This document shows positions 36,492-45,105 of a stretch of 64,000 nucleotides of DNA, piece after piece (within the stretch, counting starts at the first letter, position 1; each line of letters opens with the position of its first letter). The notes under the pieces were generated by a model. It did no database searches, had not been told where the DNA came from, and was given only the letters and a program-made list of their open reading frames with translations. A program made the position numbers and the translations under genes. The stretch covers positions 3,596,001-3,660,000 of the forward strand of contig NZ_CP033918.1 in assembly GCF_003815675.1 (NCBI RefSeq). Reading direction: 5' to 3'. The stretch comes from Chryseobacterium sp. G0186 (lineage in GTDB: Bacteria; Bacteroidota; Bacteroidia; Flavobacteriales; Weeksellaceae).

Positions 36492-37299
36492 TGAAGTGTC
36501 ATTTACAATTAAAAGTTAATAGCTTTTCTGCTCTTAACTTATAAATAGAAGCTAATGTAATAAATTTTTGTTTTTTTTCTCCCGAAGTATACAACCACAA
36601 TATCTGAAGAAAAATAAATGAATGATATTGCTCTTATATAAAAATTATTATTGGTATGTAATACAAATAATAATCTTACAACTTGCCATACATCGTGTAA
36701 GTGATAAGATAAAGCTCTGGCTCTGGTTGAAAGTGAAAAAATGTTTTTATTACTTTGGACAATAGTCATAATGTGTTCATTCTGTTATCAAAATGGATAT
36801 TATTGTGAAAACCTTGAGTGCTAATAATAGATTAAAATGTATATAGTGAAAAAGACAGTCTTTCAGCTATCTTTTTTAATTCCGGATTTTAGAAAATTAC
36901 CAATATGTTTAGGTGATGTCTGATTTGTATCTCAAAATATATATTTTATGATGTAATTGATAGATATCTACTATTTCCGGTGATTTATTATAGTGCTAAA
37001 TTTGGAGTAATATATTTCTAAAAGAAATATACAAAATTTAGTATTCATTCAGCTTGCAGATCAATTTGGTGAAATTCTTGAGGGAAGAGTTTTTTCAGTG
37101 ATTGTATGCAAGCCGTTTTTTTAGATTTGATTTGAATGGCACAAGAGTGCCATTTTCTTATTTTTATCAATTGTATTATATTTAATGATATTTGTCATGT
37201 TTGAAGAATTGATAATCGATTCAACTCCCTGTTTTAAGAGCTTTTAATGAAATTTTATGTTAATTTTTGAAAATTTATCATGAAAAACAATAAGTCTAC
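36492..37299. other. Gene-poor region with two hairpins and a possible gene remnant
   Basis: No intact gene was seen. At 36849-36876 an imperfect AAAAAGA/TCTTTTT hairpin resembles a weak terminator. At 37050-37124 an open frame without a start reads QLADQFGEILEGRVFSVIVC and stops 10 bases before a stronger hairpin. That pairing suggests the end of a decayed gene. Confidence 0.45.
37135..37165 (+). terminator. Rho-independent terminator with no intact gene before it
   Basis: AATGGCAC and GTGCCATT form an 8-base-pair stem around AAGA, followed by TTTCTTATTTTT. Confidence 0.75.
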
Positions 37300-37330
37300 T
37301 TGTTTTGTAGACTAAAAGTTTATAGCTTTG
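37300..37330 (+). promoter_or_regulatory. Promoter of the riboswitch-controlled susCD operon
   Basis: TTG at 37300 and TAGCTTTG at 37323-37330 are 20 bases apart, matching TTG/TAnnTTTG. The expected start near 37337 lies about 12 bases before the aptamer. Confidence 0.7.
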
Positions 37331-37348
37331 CAACCATATTTCGATCGG

Positions 37349-37441
37349 CTTATAAAGAAAGATGGAGGGAACTGACCCTATGAAATCTTAACAACCTGCT
37401 TCGTGTAAGGTGTTACATTCAGCCTTTAAAGGAAAAATAAG
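37349..37441 (+). promoter_or_regulatory. SAM-I (S-box) riboswitch aptamer
   Basis: The conserved S-box parts appear in order: P1 CTTAT pairing with ATAAG at the far end, a kink-turn P2 with GGAGGGAACTGACCC, the core TATGAAATC, ACAACC, and then AAGGTGTTACATTC, which corresponds to the canonical AAGGTGCTAATTCC. The element binds S-adenosylmethionine and normally turns genes off when it is plentiful. Here it stands between a promoter and a hairpin terminator in front of a SusC/SusD pair. Identification is strong; the class (SAM-I rather than SAM-IV) is by overall form. Confidence 0.9.
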
Positions 37442-37467
37442 CATTTGGTTTATCGTATTTATCGATG

Positions 37468-37500
37468 CCCTTTGCTGACTTTTCTGCAAAGGGTTAATTT
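37468..37500 (+). terminator. Expression-platform terminator of the SAM riboswitch
   Basis: CCCTTTGC and GCAAAGGG form a perfect 8-base-pair stem with a 10-base loop, followed by TTAATTTTTAA. It lies 26 bases after the aptamer and 26 before the susC ATG, as expected for control by premature termination. GCAT just after P1 could pair with ATGC at the foot of the stem as part of an antiterminator. Confidence 0.8.
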
Positions 37501-37526
37501 TTAATATATGATAAATAAAATTAATT

Positions 37527-40463
37527 ATGGTTAATAAAAATTTAATTAATTCTAAGGTTTGGATTCCATCAGTTGCTGCGTTTTTCTTGGGAATGATCAG
37601 TGTAAGTGGACAAAATTCCAAGCCAAAAAAAGATACACTTAAGGAAAAAGAAATTGATGAAGTGGTAGTTGTTGCCTATGGTAAGGCTAAAAGAAACAGC
37701 TATACCGGTTCTGTAGCTACTGTTTCAGGTGATAAGATCAATAACAGACCTGTAACCAATATTACAAAAGCATTGGAAGGGCAGGTAGCCGGGGTTCAAA
37801 CTACAGGTTCTTCGGGGCAGCCGGGATCGTTGTCTACCATCCGAATTCGAGGAATTGGTTCAGTAAGTGCTTCCAGTGATCCTTTATTTGTGGTTGATGG
37901 AATTCCTTTTGATGGAAATATAAACTCAATAAGTCCTAATGATATTGAATCTATCAGTGTTTTGAAAGATGCTACGGCAAGTGCGCTGTATGGTTCAAGA
38001 GGAGCGAATGGGATTATTATCATCACCACGAAATCCGGTAAAAAAGGAGAGGCGAAAGTAAACCTTAATATCAGTCAGGGATTCTCAGACAGAGCTGTAA
38101 AAGATTACGAACAGGTTAGCACGGACCAATATTTTCAATTGTATTGGGAAGCGATGAGAAATGGCTATCAATCTGATAAAGTGACTGCACAACAGGCTGG
38201 GCAGATGGCGACGGATAATATTGTTTCAGCGTTGGGAATAAACCCTTACGGAATAAATTATTCTAAACCTGTAGGTACAAACGGAAAATTATTACCGGGT
38301 GCAACACCGCTATGGAATGATGACTGGAGAGATGTTTTGCAGAGAATTGCTTCCAGAAATCAGGTAGACCTTGACATCAGTGGTGGAAGTGAAAAAAGCA
38401 ACTATTTCTTTTCACTAGGCTATCTGGATGATAAAGGGATGGCGATTGAATCAGGCTTTAAAAGATACAATACCCGATTAAAGATTAATTCAGAGGTGAA
38501 AAAATGGTTGAATATTGGTGTGAACCTAGGGTATACAAACAGTATTCAGCAGGCTCCTACTTCCTCAGATTCCAAGGCGAGTAATATTATCAATGCGGCA
38601 AGATTTGTTCCGTCATTCTATCCTTACTATGAAAGAAATGCAGATGGATCTTATGTGTTGGATGCAAACGGAAACAATATTTATGACTTTGGAAGGTACA
38701 GACCTACCGTAGCTCTTCAGAATCAAAATGCAGCGGCAAGTCTACCTTTGGATAAAAATGAGAATAAGGAAGATAACTTTTCAGGGAAAGGATTCATGGA
38801 TTTTACATTTCTTCCGGAATTGAAATTCAAGACCAGTTTTTCTGTTGATTTAGTGAACTATAACGGACATTATTATACGAATCCGCTTCTTGGACAAGGA
38901 AAAGAGACGGGAGGTTCAGTAACAAAATCCAACACAAGAACGCTTTCTTATACGACGAGTAATATTCTGACCTACGACAAGAAATTTGGAAAACACCACA
39001 TTAATGTATTAGCAGGGCAGGAATTTTATAAATATGATTACCAGACCATTTCAGGTTCAAGAAGCCGTTTTGGTCTACCTTATTACTATGAACCGGATGC
39101 AGCCTCTTTATTGGTGGATTTTGGTGGAAACAGCGATAAGCTAAGTTTATTGAGTTACCTGGGAAAAGTGGAATATGATTTTAATAATACCTATTTCTTT
39201 TCGGCATCGGGGAGAGCAGACAGTTCTTCAAGGTTTAGTAGGGATAACAGATGGGGGAGGTTCTGGTCTGTAGGGGCTTCATGGAAAATTTCAAATGAGG
39301 AGTTTATTAAAAATCTGGATTTCTTCAATCAGTTGACATTACGTGCAAGTTATGGAGGGCAGGGGAATGATAAATTATTGAGACCAAACGGGCAGCCTCT
39401 TTATTATGCTTATCAGGAGTTGTATAAAACCTTTAATCTTGGGGGAGAATCTGGAACAACCCTTGAAAAAACAGGAACGGCGGACCTAAAATGGGAAACG
39501 AATCTTAACTTAAACATAGGTTTGGAATTCGCTATTCTGAATAACAGAATTAAAGGAAACATCGAATATTTTAAAAGAGAAAGTCAGGATCTTTTGTTTA
39601 ATGTACCTGTTGCTCCCTCCATAGGAATCAGTGATTATCCTGCGAATATCGGAACAATACAGAATACAGGATTTGAACTTTCATTATTTACGACACCTGT
39701 CAAAACGGAAGACTTCCAATGGAATGTGGATGTTAACCTAAGTACTTTAAATAATAAAATCACCAAATTACCTAAAGGTCCTCTTGTTGTAGGAACAACA
39801 AAGTTACTGAGAGAGGGAGGTTCTGTATATGACTTCTATATTCAGGAATGGGCCGGAGTAGACCCAAGCAACGGAAATCCATTATGGAAAACGATTTCTC
39901 AGGATGCGAATGGAAATACAATAGAGGGAACAACTTCCGAGTATGCAAAGGCGACAAAAATATTGCAGGGATCAGCACTGCCTAAATTAACAGGGGGAAT
40001 CAGTACAAGTATTGTTTATAAAAACTTTGATTTTTCCGGATTGCTGACATTTAAGATCGGAGGGAAAATTTTAGATACGGATTATACTTCAATCCTACAT
40101 AACGGAAACTCCGGAGGACGTGCCTGGGGAGTAGAAATGCTCAACAGATGGACTCCTGAAAATCCTTACACAGATGTTCCGGGATTGAGTACAAAAACAA
40201 ATAACTGGACTTCATCGTCTTCAAGATTTTTATACTCAGGAACGTATGCAAGGCTTAAAAATGTGAGTTTAGGATATACCCTTCCTTCAGATTATTTTGA
40301 AAAAATAGGACTTAAAAAATTCAGAATTTACATTCAGGCAGAGAATCTTCTGACATTCTATAAGCATAAGGGAATGGATCCTGAACAGGCACTGGATGGA
40401 ACAACCTATTACAGATATCCTGCCATGAGAACGATCACTTTTGGTCTTCAGGCCACTCTTTAA
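37527..40463 (+). CDS. SusC/RagA-family TonB-linked transporter under SAM riboswitch control
   Basis: A 978-residue outer-membrane transporter. A signal peptide (AAFFLGMISVSGQ) is followed closely by the TonB-box region DEVVVVAYGKAKRNSYTGS and by the plug with ALEGQVAGVQTTGSSGQPGS, IRIRGIGSV, DPLFVVDGIPFDG and ALYGSRGANGIIIITTKSGK. The barrel ends in RTITFGLQATL. Like the first SusC here, it has no carboxypeptidase-like N-terminal domain. It works with the SusD homologue encoded 17 bases on. The S-box in its leader implies that uptake is switched on when S-adenosylmethionine is low. The cargo could therefore be a methionine or sulfur source, such as peptides; that is inference. Confidence 0.95.
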   Translation: MVNKNLINSKVWIPSVAAFFLGMISVSGQNSKPKKDTLKEKEIDEVVVVAYGKAKRNSYTGSVATVSGDKINNRPVTNITKALEGQVAGVQTTGSSGQPGSLSTIRIRGIGSVSASSDPLFVVDGIPFDGNINSISPNDIESISVLKDATASALYGSRGANGIIIITTKSGKKGEAKVNLNISQGFSDRAVKDYEQVSTDQYFQLYWEAMRNGYQSDKVTAQQAGQMATDNIVSALGINPYGINYSKPVGTNGKLLPGATPLWNDDWRDVLQRIASRNQVDLDISGGSEKSNYFFSLGYLDDKGMAIESGFKRYNTRLKINSEVKKWLNIGVNLGYTNSIQQAPTSSDSKASNIINAARFVPSFYPYYERNADGSYVLDANGNNIYDFGRYRPTVALQNQNAAASLPLDKNENKEDNFSGKGFMDFTFLPELKFKTSFSVDLVNYNGHYYTNPLLGQGKETGGSVTKSNTRTLSYTTSNILTYDKKFGKHHINVLAGQEFYKYDYQTISGSRSRFGLPYYYEPDAASLLVDFGGNSDKLSLLSYLGKVEYDFNNTYFFSASGRADSSSRFSRDNRWGRFWSVGASWKISNEEFIKNLDFFNQLTLRASYGGQGNDKLLRPNGQPLYYAYQELYKTFNLGGESGTTLEKTGTADLKWETNLNLNIGLEFAILNNRIKGNIEYFKRESQDLLFNVPVAPSIGISDYPANIGTIQNTGFELSLFTTPVKTEDFQWNVDVNLSTLNNKITKLPKGPLVVGTTKLLREGGSVYDFYIQEWAGVDPSNGNPLWKTISQDANGNTIEGTTSEYAKATKILQGSALPKLTGGISTSIVYKNFDFSGLLTFKIGGKILDTDYTSILHNGNSGGRAWGVEMLNRWTPENPYTDVPGLSTKTNNWTSSSSRFLYSGTYARLKNVSLGYTLPSDYFEKIGLKKFRIYIQAENLLTFYKHKGMDPEQALDGTTYYRYPAMRTITFGLQATL

Positions 40464-40480
40464 CCTTTAAAATTGAAACA

Positions 40481-41974
40481 ATGAAAAATTTAAAATATTT
40501 ATCTTTTGCTCTAATAGGATTATGGTCGCTGACAAGCTGTGAAAGTGAGTTGGATACGGCTCCGACTGACCAGGCCAATAGCGAAGAGGTTTTCAAAACA
40601 GCAGAAAATGCAGAAACGGTAATCAACGGAACCTGGGCAAAATTCAATAATGACGGAACAACCTATGCTAACCTTGGGTACTCAACGGTTTTAAGGGCAA
40701 GTGATGCCATGGGAAGTGATGTGGCTGTTCTTACCAATAAATATGGATTTGCTTCTACGTATTCATTTACGGAGATGGTAAACAACACGGTAAGTCGTCC
40801 ATTATTTATCTGGTCTATGTTGTATTCCACCATCAATAATATGAACAATGTTATTGCCAGAATTGATGGAACAGAGGGTAGCCAGGAAAAAAAGAATCAG
40901 GTGAAAGGACAGGCAAAGGCATTACGTGCTTTCTGTTATCTTAATATAGCCAGCTTTTATCAGTTCAGTTACCTTAAGGATAAGACTGCTTTAACGGCTC
41001 CTATTTATACGGAACCTTCATCTACCGCTACAGGAGGAAAGAAAAAATCCAGTCTGGAGGATATTTATACTTTAATTAAAAGTGATCTTACAGACGCGGA
41101 TCAATTATTGAAAGATTATACAAGAAATAATAAGGACAAGATCAACCGTAATGTAGTGAACGGGATTTTGGCAAGAGTTTATCTGAATACAGGTGAATGG
41201 AGTAAAGCTTCGGCTTCGGCAAAAATTGCAAAAGAGGGATTCACTCTGATGGCTCCGGAAAAATATAAGGAGGGCTTCAATGACATCGGTAATGTAGAAT
41301 GGATCTGGGGGCATGCACAAACTCAGGAGCAGTCGGATGCCAGCTATGCATTCCACTATCTGGATGTGTCTTCATCAGGAAGTTATTACTATAGCTTTAT
41401 GGCGGATCCTTTCTTTAAAGATTTATTTGATACCAATGACATCAGATCTCAGTTGTTTTCATGGGATGGGCTTCCGGCAAGAGAAGGACTGTTGAAGTAT
41501 GCTAAATTTAAGTTTAAATCAACCCTTATCGCGGATATTGTGTATATGAGAGCTGCAGAAATGTACCTGATAGAGGCGGAAGCAGAAGCCAGAAATGGAA
41601 ATACAACGCAGGCAGTAACCGTTCTCAACCAATTGAGATCAGCAAGAAATGCGAATGTCTACAGCGGATCACTGGCACAGAATGAAGTAGTGAATGAAAT
41701 TTTGATTGAGAGAAGAAAAGAATTGTTTGGAGAAGGGTTTGCCCTATCAGATATTATCAGAACTCAGGGAACGGTAGTCAGAAAACCATTTGTAGATGCT
41801 GACGGAAAACCAATCAAGGTTCAGATTACCACCCCGAATGGAACGGTAAAAACAGTAGATGGAAGAGGACATTCGGTACTTGATTTACCTAATAAGAAAC
41901 CGTTTACCCCAAACAGTAATTATTATTTATTCAGTATTCCACAGAAAGAAATTGAAAATAATCCCAATTTATAG
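40481..41974 (+). CDS. SusD/RagB-family surface lipoprotein
   Basis: A 497-residue lipoprotein; the signal ends in GLWSLTSCESELDTAP with the lipidated Cys at about 19. SusD features are a QAKALRAFCYLNIASFYQF helix, RAAEMYLIEAEAEARNG with its TPR-like turn, and a late ERRKELFGEGFALSDIIRTQ block. The end ENNPNL is the common SusD tail. It forms the extracellular lid of the SusC barrel encoded just before it and shares its riboswitch-controlled transcript. A terminator lies about 30 bases after the stop. Confidence 0.94.
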   Translation: MKNLKYLSFALIGLWSLTSCESELDTAPTDQANSEEVFKTAENAETVINGTWAKFNNDGTTYANLGYSTVLRASDAMGSDVAVLTNKYGFASTYSFTEMVNNTVSRPLFIWSMLYSTINNMNNVIARIDGTEGSQEKKNQVKGQAKALRAFCYLNIASFYQFSYLKDKTALTAPIYTEPSSTATGGKKKSSLEDIYTLIKSDLTDADQLLKDYTRNNKDKINRNVVNGILARVYLNTGEWSKASASAKIAKEGFTLMAPEKYKEGFNDIGNVEWIWGHAQTQEQSDASYAFHYLDVSSSGSYYYSFMADPFFKDLFDTNDIRSQLFSWDGLPAREGLLKYAKFKFKSTLIADIVYMRAAEMYLIEAEAEARNGNTTQAVTVLNQLRSARNANVYSGSLAQNEVVNEILIERRKELFGEGFALSDIIRTQGTVVRKPFVDADGKPIKVQITTPNGTVKTVDGRGHSVLDLPNKKPFTPNSNYYLFSIPQKEIENNPNL

Positions 41975-42004
41975 TACACAGTCCATAATTAGATTTGATT
42001 TTTT

Positions 42005-42030
42005 AGCCACCGCTTTTGCGGTGGTTTTTT
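42005..42030 (+). terminator. Terminator of the second susCD operon
   Basis: CCACCGC and GCGGTGG with a TTTT loop, followed by six T. Confidence 0.92.
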
Positions 42031-42089
42031 GTTATAAAGACTGTTCAACATTCAAAGAGATTGTATGAAAAACAGTGAAGTTTATTTTA

Positions 42090-42165
42090 CTAATACACCA
42101 TTTCCTGCAGTGCTCCAAAAGCCACAGAGACTGAAAACCTGTCCTAGCCATCCACCGACCTTTTC
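42090..42165 (-). pseudogene. Fossil of the conserved RHS pre-toxin junction
   Basis: On the minus strand this reads GGWLGQVFSLCGFWSTAGNG and then a stop. It matches GGLGQIFSACGFWSTAGNGA in the large RHS protein of this window. At the DNA level 28 bases are identical (42096-42123 and 46335-46362). It lies after the orphan toxin-immunity pair, far from the main gene. It is best explained as the remains of another displaced RHS C-terminal module. The rest of the 440-base gap between the SusD stop and the lipoprotein gene shows nothing else but a weak ATTACAATT inverted repeat at 42250-42280. Confidence 0.8.
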
Positions 42166-42416
42166 TATTTCTTTGTATCTTTAAAGATGTTTATGGTAAA
42201 ATAAGCTGATAAGAGTTAAAAACAAATCCCATGTAAAATAGATATATGCATTACAATTGCAATTTCCAAAAAATTGTAATTTTCAACTTCTTTTATAGAT
42301 TTTGAAGTTTCCATGTCTCTCAAAAAAGTTCTGTAATATTTTTTTGAAGATTGAATTTTTAATATTCTTCCAGATGTATAATTATTAATTTTTTGCCATG
42401 AATCTTAGAATTGCTC

Positions 42417-42977
42417 TTATTGTAGTGTTAATTCCCTAGGAAAAAAAGTAAAAGTACCTGTGAAATACTTGTAATTGTGGCAATTTTGATTTTCAATTTC
42501 ATTTAATTTCATTTTCTTGCTAGAATCATCTATTAACTTGTACATTAAATCGAATCCATCATCTTTGAAAATAATGGTTTGTCCTTTTCTATATCTTTTT
42601 ATTTTCAAATAGTAGTTTTTTTCACTTTTTGCTTTTAAAAACTTCAAATATAGGGTGTCATTTGTTTTGATAAAATCTTTAACCGTAAGGCATTTAAATA
42701 TTTTAGTGTAATGAACATCTGAAGTATCTTTTAATGAAGCAAAGGATTTCTTTAGAAATATACTTTCCGAATTAGTTAATTCAAACTCATCTTTATAAAA
42801 GAAGTTATCCAATACAGGAAATTCAATCATTAAATTTGAATCAGTATTGTTTTTAATATTTAAAACAAGTATTGAATCCTGTTTTTTTATCGATGGAGAA
42901 ATAACTATTTCGCTATTTTTCAGGTTTCTACAAGAGAAAAAAAAGAATAAAGAACAAATAATTAGAATATTTTTCAT
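42417..42977 (-). CDS. Lipoprotein, candidate immunity protein for the orphan toxin tip
   Basis: A 186-residue lipoprotein: MKNILIICSLFFFFSCRNLK has a lipobox with Cys at about 16. The mature part is beta-rich (DSILVLNIKNNTDSNLMIEF), followed by a helical, Lys-rich middle. I do not recognise a family. It begins two bases after the stop of the HETGH toxin fragment, the usual toxin-immunity spacing. An envelope-located immunity protein fits a toxin that acts in or through the periplasm. Its IKNNTDSN/IEFP segment loosely resembles the smaller lipoprotein on the other side of the IS. The role is inferred from position only. Confidence 0.6.
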   Translation of the reverse strand: MKNILIICSLFFFFSCRNLKNSEIVISPSIKKQDSILVLNIKNNTDSNLMIEFPVLDNFFYKDEFELTNSESIFLKKSFASLKDTSDVHYTKIFKCLTVKDFIKTNDTLYLKFLKAKSEKNYYLKIKRYRKGQTIIFKDDGFDLMYKLIDDSSKKMKLNEIENQNCHNYKYFTGTFTFFPRELTLQ

Positions 42978-42979
42978 AA

Positions 42980-43554
42980 TTAAAATTTGAAAGGTTTTAT
43001 TAATTTCTTTAATAAATTATCTAATGTTGAATTAGAGTTATAAAAATATTTTTCAGGAATATACCAAGGCGATTTTAGCCAAGAATTCATTTTAAACAAT
43101 TCAATGGACATTTTTCTTATAGATATGTGGCCTAAATTATCTAGAGGTTTACTGTACGTACCCATATTACGTGTAGCTGTTTCAGCAAGTTTAAAATATT
43201 TAGAATTGTTTAAAATTACATGTCCCGTCTCATGAGTTATTGTATCTATTCCCCACAAATTGTCCCACCATGATTTTTCATAGAAAAGACCATTACTTGC
43301 TAAACCATAGCCTTCTGGGGTTTGAAGATATATATTATCAACTCCATACTGACTCAATCCTCCATAAGAATCTTGAAATTCATGGACGGTACTGTAAGAA
43401 TATTTTACCTTATCCGTTGAATTCACCGAACCATCAACTGGACTGTCATATATTCTATATTCGTGATGGCCTTTAGTAATAGTAGAAGCTTTTACCACTT
43501 TATTTATTGTCCAGCTAATTCCTGCTACTGCACCACTGTAAACTTCCCTAAAAA
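42980..43554 (-). pseudogene. Orphan RHS C-terminal toxin tip with HETGH motif, 5' end lost at IS
   Basis: The frame runs out of the IS edge with no start of its own. It begins REVYSGAVAGISWTINK, which lines up with EGVFKGAVIGGGVAAVSYTVN just before the variable tip of the main RHS protein, and then diverges fully. The tip contains IDTITHETGHVILNN, a HExxH zinc-protease motif with Gly and His as in zincins, in about 180 residues. It should be a metalloprotease-type toxin domain awaiting recombination onto the RHS core. Whether it is translated now is doubtful. A lipoprotein gene follows two bases later. Confidence 0.7.
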
Positions 43555-43604
43555 TGTATCCATTTAAAGATAGAATTTTTACAATAAAAATTTTAAATTT
43601 AAAT

Positions 43605-43871
43605 ATGAAAAAGAGTAAATATTCGGAACTCCAGGTTTTTGGAATCTTAAAAGAACAGGAACAGGGAAAGAGTGTTATTGAAATTTGTCGCAATCATGGC
43701 ATTACGCAAGGAACTTTCTATCGTTGGAAGAGCAAATATTCGGGTATGGAAAGTTCAGATATTGAAAAGATGCGAGAATTAGAATCAGAAAACTCAAAAC
43801 TTAAGAAACTTTATGCAGAACGCTGTTTAGAGATTGAAGCCTTAAAGGATGTTTTGTCAAAAAAGTGGTAA
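43605..43871 (+). CDS. IS3-family transposase OrfA
   Basis: An 88-residue protein (from MKKSKYSELQVFGIL). It has the HTH of IS3 OrfA (VIEICRNHGITQGTFYRWKS) and a leucine-zipper-like C-terminus (LESENSKLKKLYAERCLEIE) for multimer formation. A longer frame exists, but its extra residues are encoded by the IS end. The frame stops shortly after an A AAA AAG site. OrfA binds the IS ends and can repress transposition on its own. Confidence 0.92.
   Translation: MKKSKYSELQVFGILKEQEQGKSVIEICRNHGITQGTFYRWKSKYSGMESSDIEKMRELESENSKLKKLYAERCLEIEALKDVLSKKW
43859..43865 (+). other. Programmed -1 frameshift site (A AAA AAG)
   Basis: The heptamer A AAA AAG is in the OrfA zero frame (tcA AAA AAG), just before the OrfA stop. 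Slipping back one base joins OrfA to OrfB as GTG GTA AAG, giving the OrfAB transposase, as in other IS3 elements. Confidence 0.85.
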
Positions 43872-44695
43872 AGCCTTCTGGTTTACGTGAAATTGTCAAC
43901 TTTATCCGTCATACCTACAATTTAAGTGAAAGGAAAAGTTGTTTAGCAATTGGTATCAGCAGGCGTAGTTATCGTTATAAGAGCAAGAAAAATGATGAAG
44001 AATTAATTTTCGTCTTAACGCAAATCTCGGAAGAACATCCTGGTTACGGATTTTGGAAGCTCTATCATAAGATTCGGAATTTAGGCTATGGCTGGAATCA
44101 TAAACGAGTTCACAGGGTTTATGTAGCCTTAAAAATGAGTATCCGCAGAAGGATAAGAAAAAGGTTACCCAGCCGTATTAAAGAGAATATCCAGATTCCT
44201 TTGAGGTCTGATGAATGCTGGAGTATGGATTTTATGAGCGATAGTTTATATGATGGGAGAAGGTTCAGGATATTAAATATTGCTGATGACTATAATCGGG
44301 AATTACTTTCTATGGAAGTTGATACCAGTATTACTTCTGCAAGAGTTGTAAGGGTTTTGGATCAGTTAAAACAGCAGGGGCGGAAACCACAACGAATACG
44401 GGTAGATAATGGCCCTGAATTTATCTCCAAAACTCTTCAGTTGTGGGCGCAGGAAAATAAGGTGCATATTCAATACATACAGCCAGGAAAGCCAACACAG
44501 AACAGCCTTATTGAAAGGCTGAATAAAAGCTGTAGAGATGAACTTCTTAATATGTATGTTTTTAAGAACTTGCAGGATGCAGAAGAAAAAGCAAATCAAT
44601 GGTGGATAGAATATAATTACAACAGACCACATGAAGCACTAGGAAATATAAGCCCTAAAGAGTATAAGTATAAAATGAAACAATCTATCATTTAG
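43865..44695 (+). CDS. IS3-family transposase OrfB (DDE integrase core)
   Basis: A 276-residue catalytic part. An HTH_21-like N-terminus (LVYSK-type helices, here GYGFWKLYHKIRNLG and KRVHRVYVALKMSIRRR) leads to an rve core. DECWSMDFMSD has the first Asp, RVDNGPEFIS the second, and PTQNSLIERLNKSCRDE the Glu with its downstream Lys/Arg, spaced as a D-D-35-E triad. No stop or frame break is seen. It is probably made mainly as the OrfAB fusion through the frameshift site at its start. Confidence 0.95.
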   Translation: MVKPSGLREIVNFIRHTYNLSERKSCLAIGISRRSYRYKSKKNDEELIFVLTQISEEHPGYGFWKLYHKIRNLGYGWNHKRVHRVYVALKMSIRRRIRKRLPSRIKENIQIPLRSDECWSMDFMSDSLYDGRRFRILNIADDYNRELLSMEVDTSITSARVVRVLDQLKQQGRKPQRIRVDNGPEFISKTLQLWAQENKVHIQYIQPGKPTQNSLIERLNKSCRDELLNMYVFKNLQDAEEKANQWWIEYNYNRPHEALGNISPKEYKYKMKQSII

Positions 44696-44717
44696 AATGG
44701 AGACAAAGTTGGGTAGC

Positions 44718-45017
44718 TTACAGAACGAGGACGATAGAAACGGATGTTTTATCTCCCTTATATATTTCGTATAGTATGCTATCCAATACCTTGGATTTTG
44801 AATAATCTGAACTATCCAATCTTCCGTTGAAATAGTATTCACCATTATCTATCTGGCATTCTGGTGCTAAAATATAATAGTTATTATTACCTTGGTTTTC
44901 TATAGAAACGATTATGTCTCTTTTAGTTCTCTCAATACTTTTCACTTTTACAATGTCCGCTTGATGACAGGCAATTAAAAATACTGGAATCAATAAGGAT
45001 AAAATTTTAACTCTCAT
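44718..45017 (-). CDS. Small lipoprotein in the toxin island (possible orphan immunity)
   Basis: A 99-residue lipoprotein: MRVKILSLLIPVFLIACHQ with the lipobox Cys at about 17, then a short beta-rich domain (KRDIIVSIENQGNNNYYILA). It resembles the larger lipoprotein beyond the IS in pattern (SIENQGNNNYYI versus LNIKNNTDSNLMIEF). It ends 12 bases before the IS, so the stop is its own, but the short length could reflect an earlier truncation. It lies third behind the RHS gene. An immunity role is inferred from place and signal type. Confidence 0.55.
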   Translation of the reverse strand: MRVKILSLLIPVFLIACHQADIVKVKSIERTKRDIIVSIENQGNNNYYILAPECQIDNGEYYFNGRLDSSDYSKSKVLDSILYEIYKGDKTSVSIVLVL

Positions 45018-45105
45018 CTATTTTATATTTACAATATTGTTGATTGCTTCTGTCGGTAAATTTCCCTGTTTTTGAAGAAGAAATATTTAGATCCGATCAA
45101 TTATA

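Larger units (their letters stand above)
43555..44705 (+). mobile_element. IS3-family insertion sequence, intact
   Basis: An element of 1151 bases with imperfect inverted ends: TGTATCCATTTAAAGATAGA at the left and, read inward from the right, TGTCTCCATTCTAAATGATA. Ends are TG...CA, as usual for IS3. It holds orfA and orfB with a frameshift signal between them and an intact DDE domain, so it may be active. The flanks (AAA at left, AAG at right) give no clear 3-base target duplication, which suggests a later deletion or rearrangement at one side. It separates a lipoprotein gene from the truncated orphan toxin. Confidence 0.88.

Noticed and set aside
36539..36769. A 76-residue minus-strand open frame in the gene-poor region
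   Set aside because: No start context, no recognisable motif and composition like the surrounding non-coding DNA.
42250..42280. ATTACAATT / AATTGTAAT inverted repeat as a terminator for the toxin cluster
   Set aside because: All but two of the nine pairs are A-T, the loop is 13 bases, and there is no T-tract on the minus strand.
43555..43693. Extension of the orphan toxin frame through the IS end
   Set aside because: Residues before REVYSG are encoded by the IS terminal region and orfA antisense; the frame is open there by chance.
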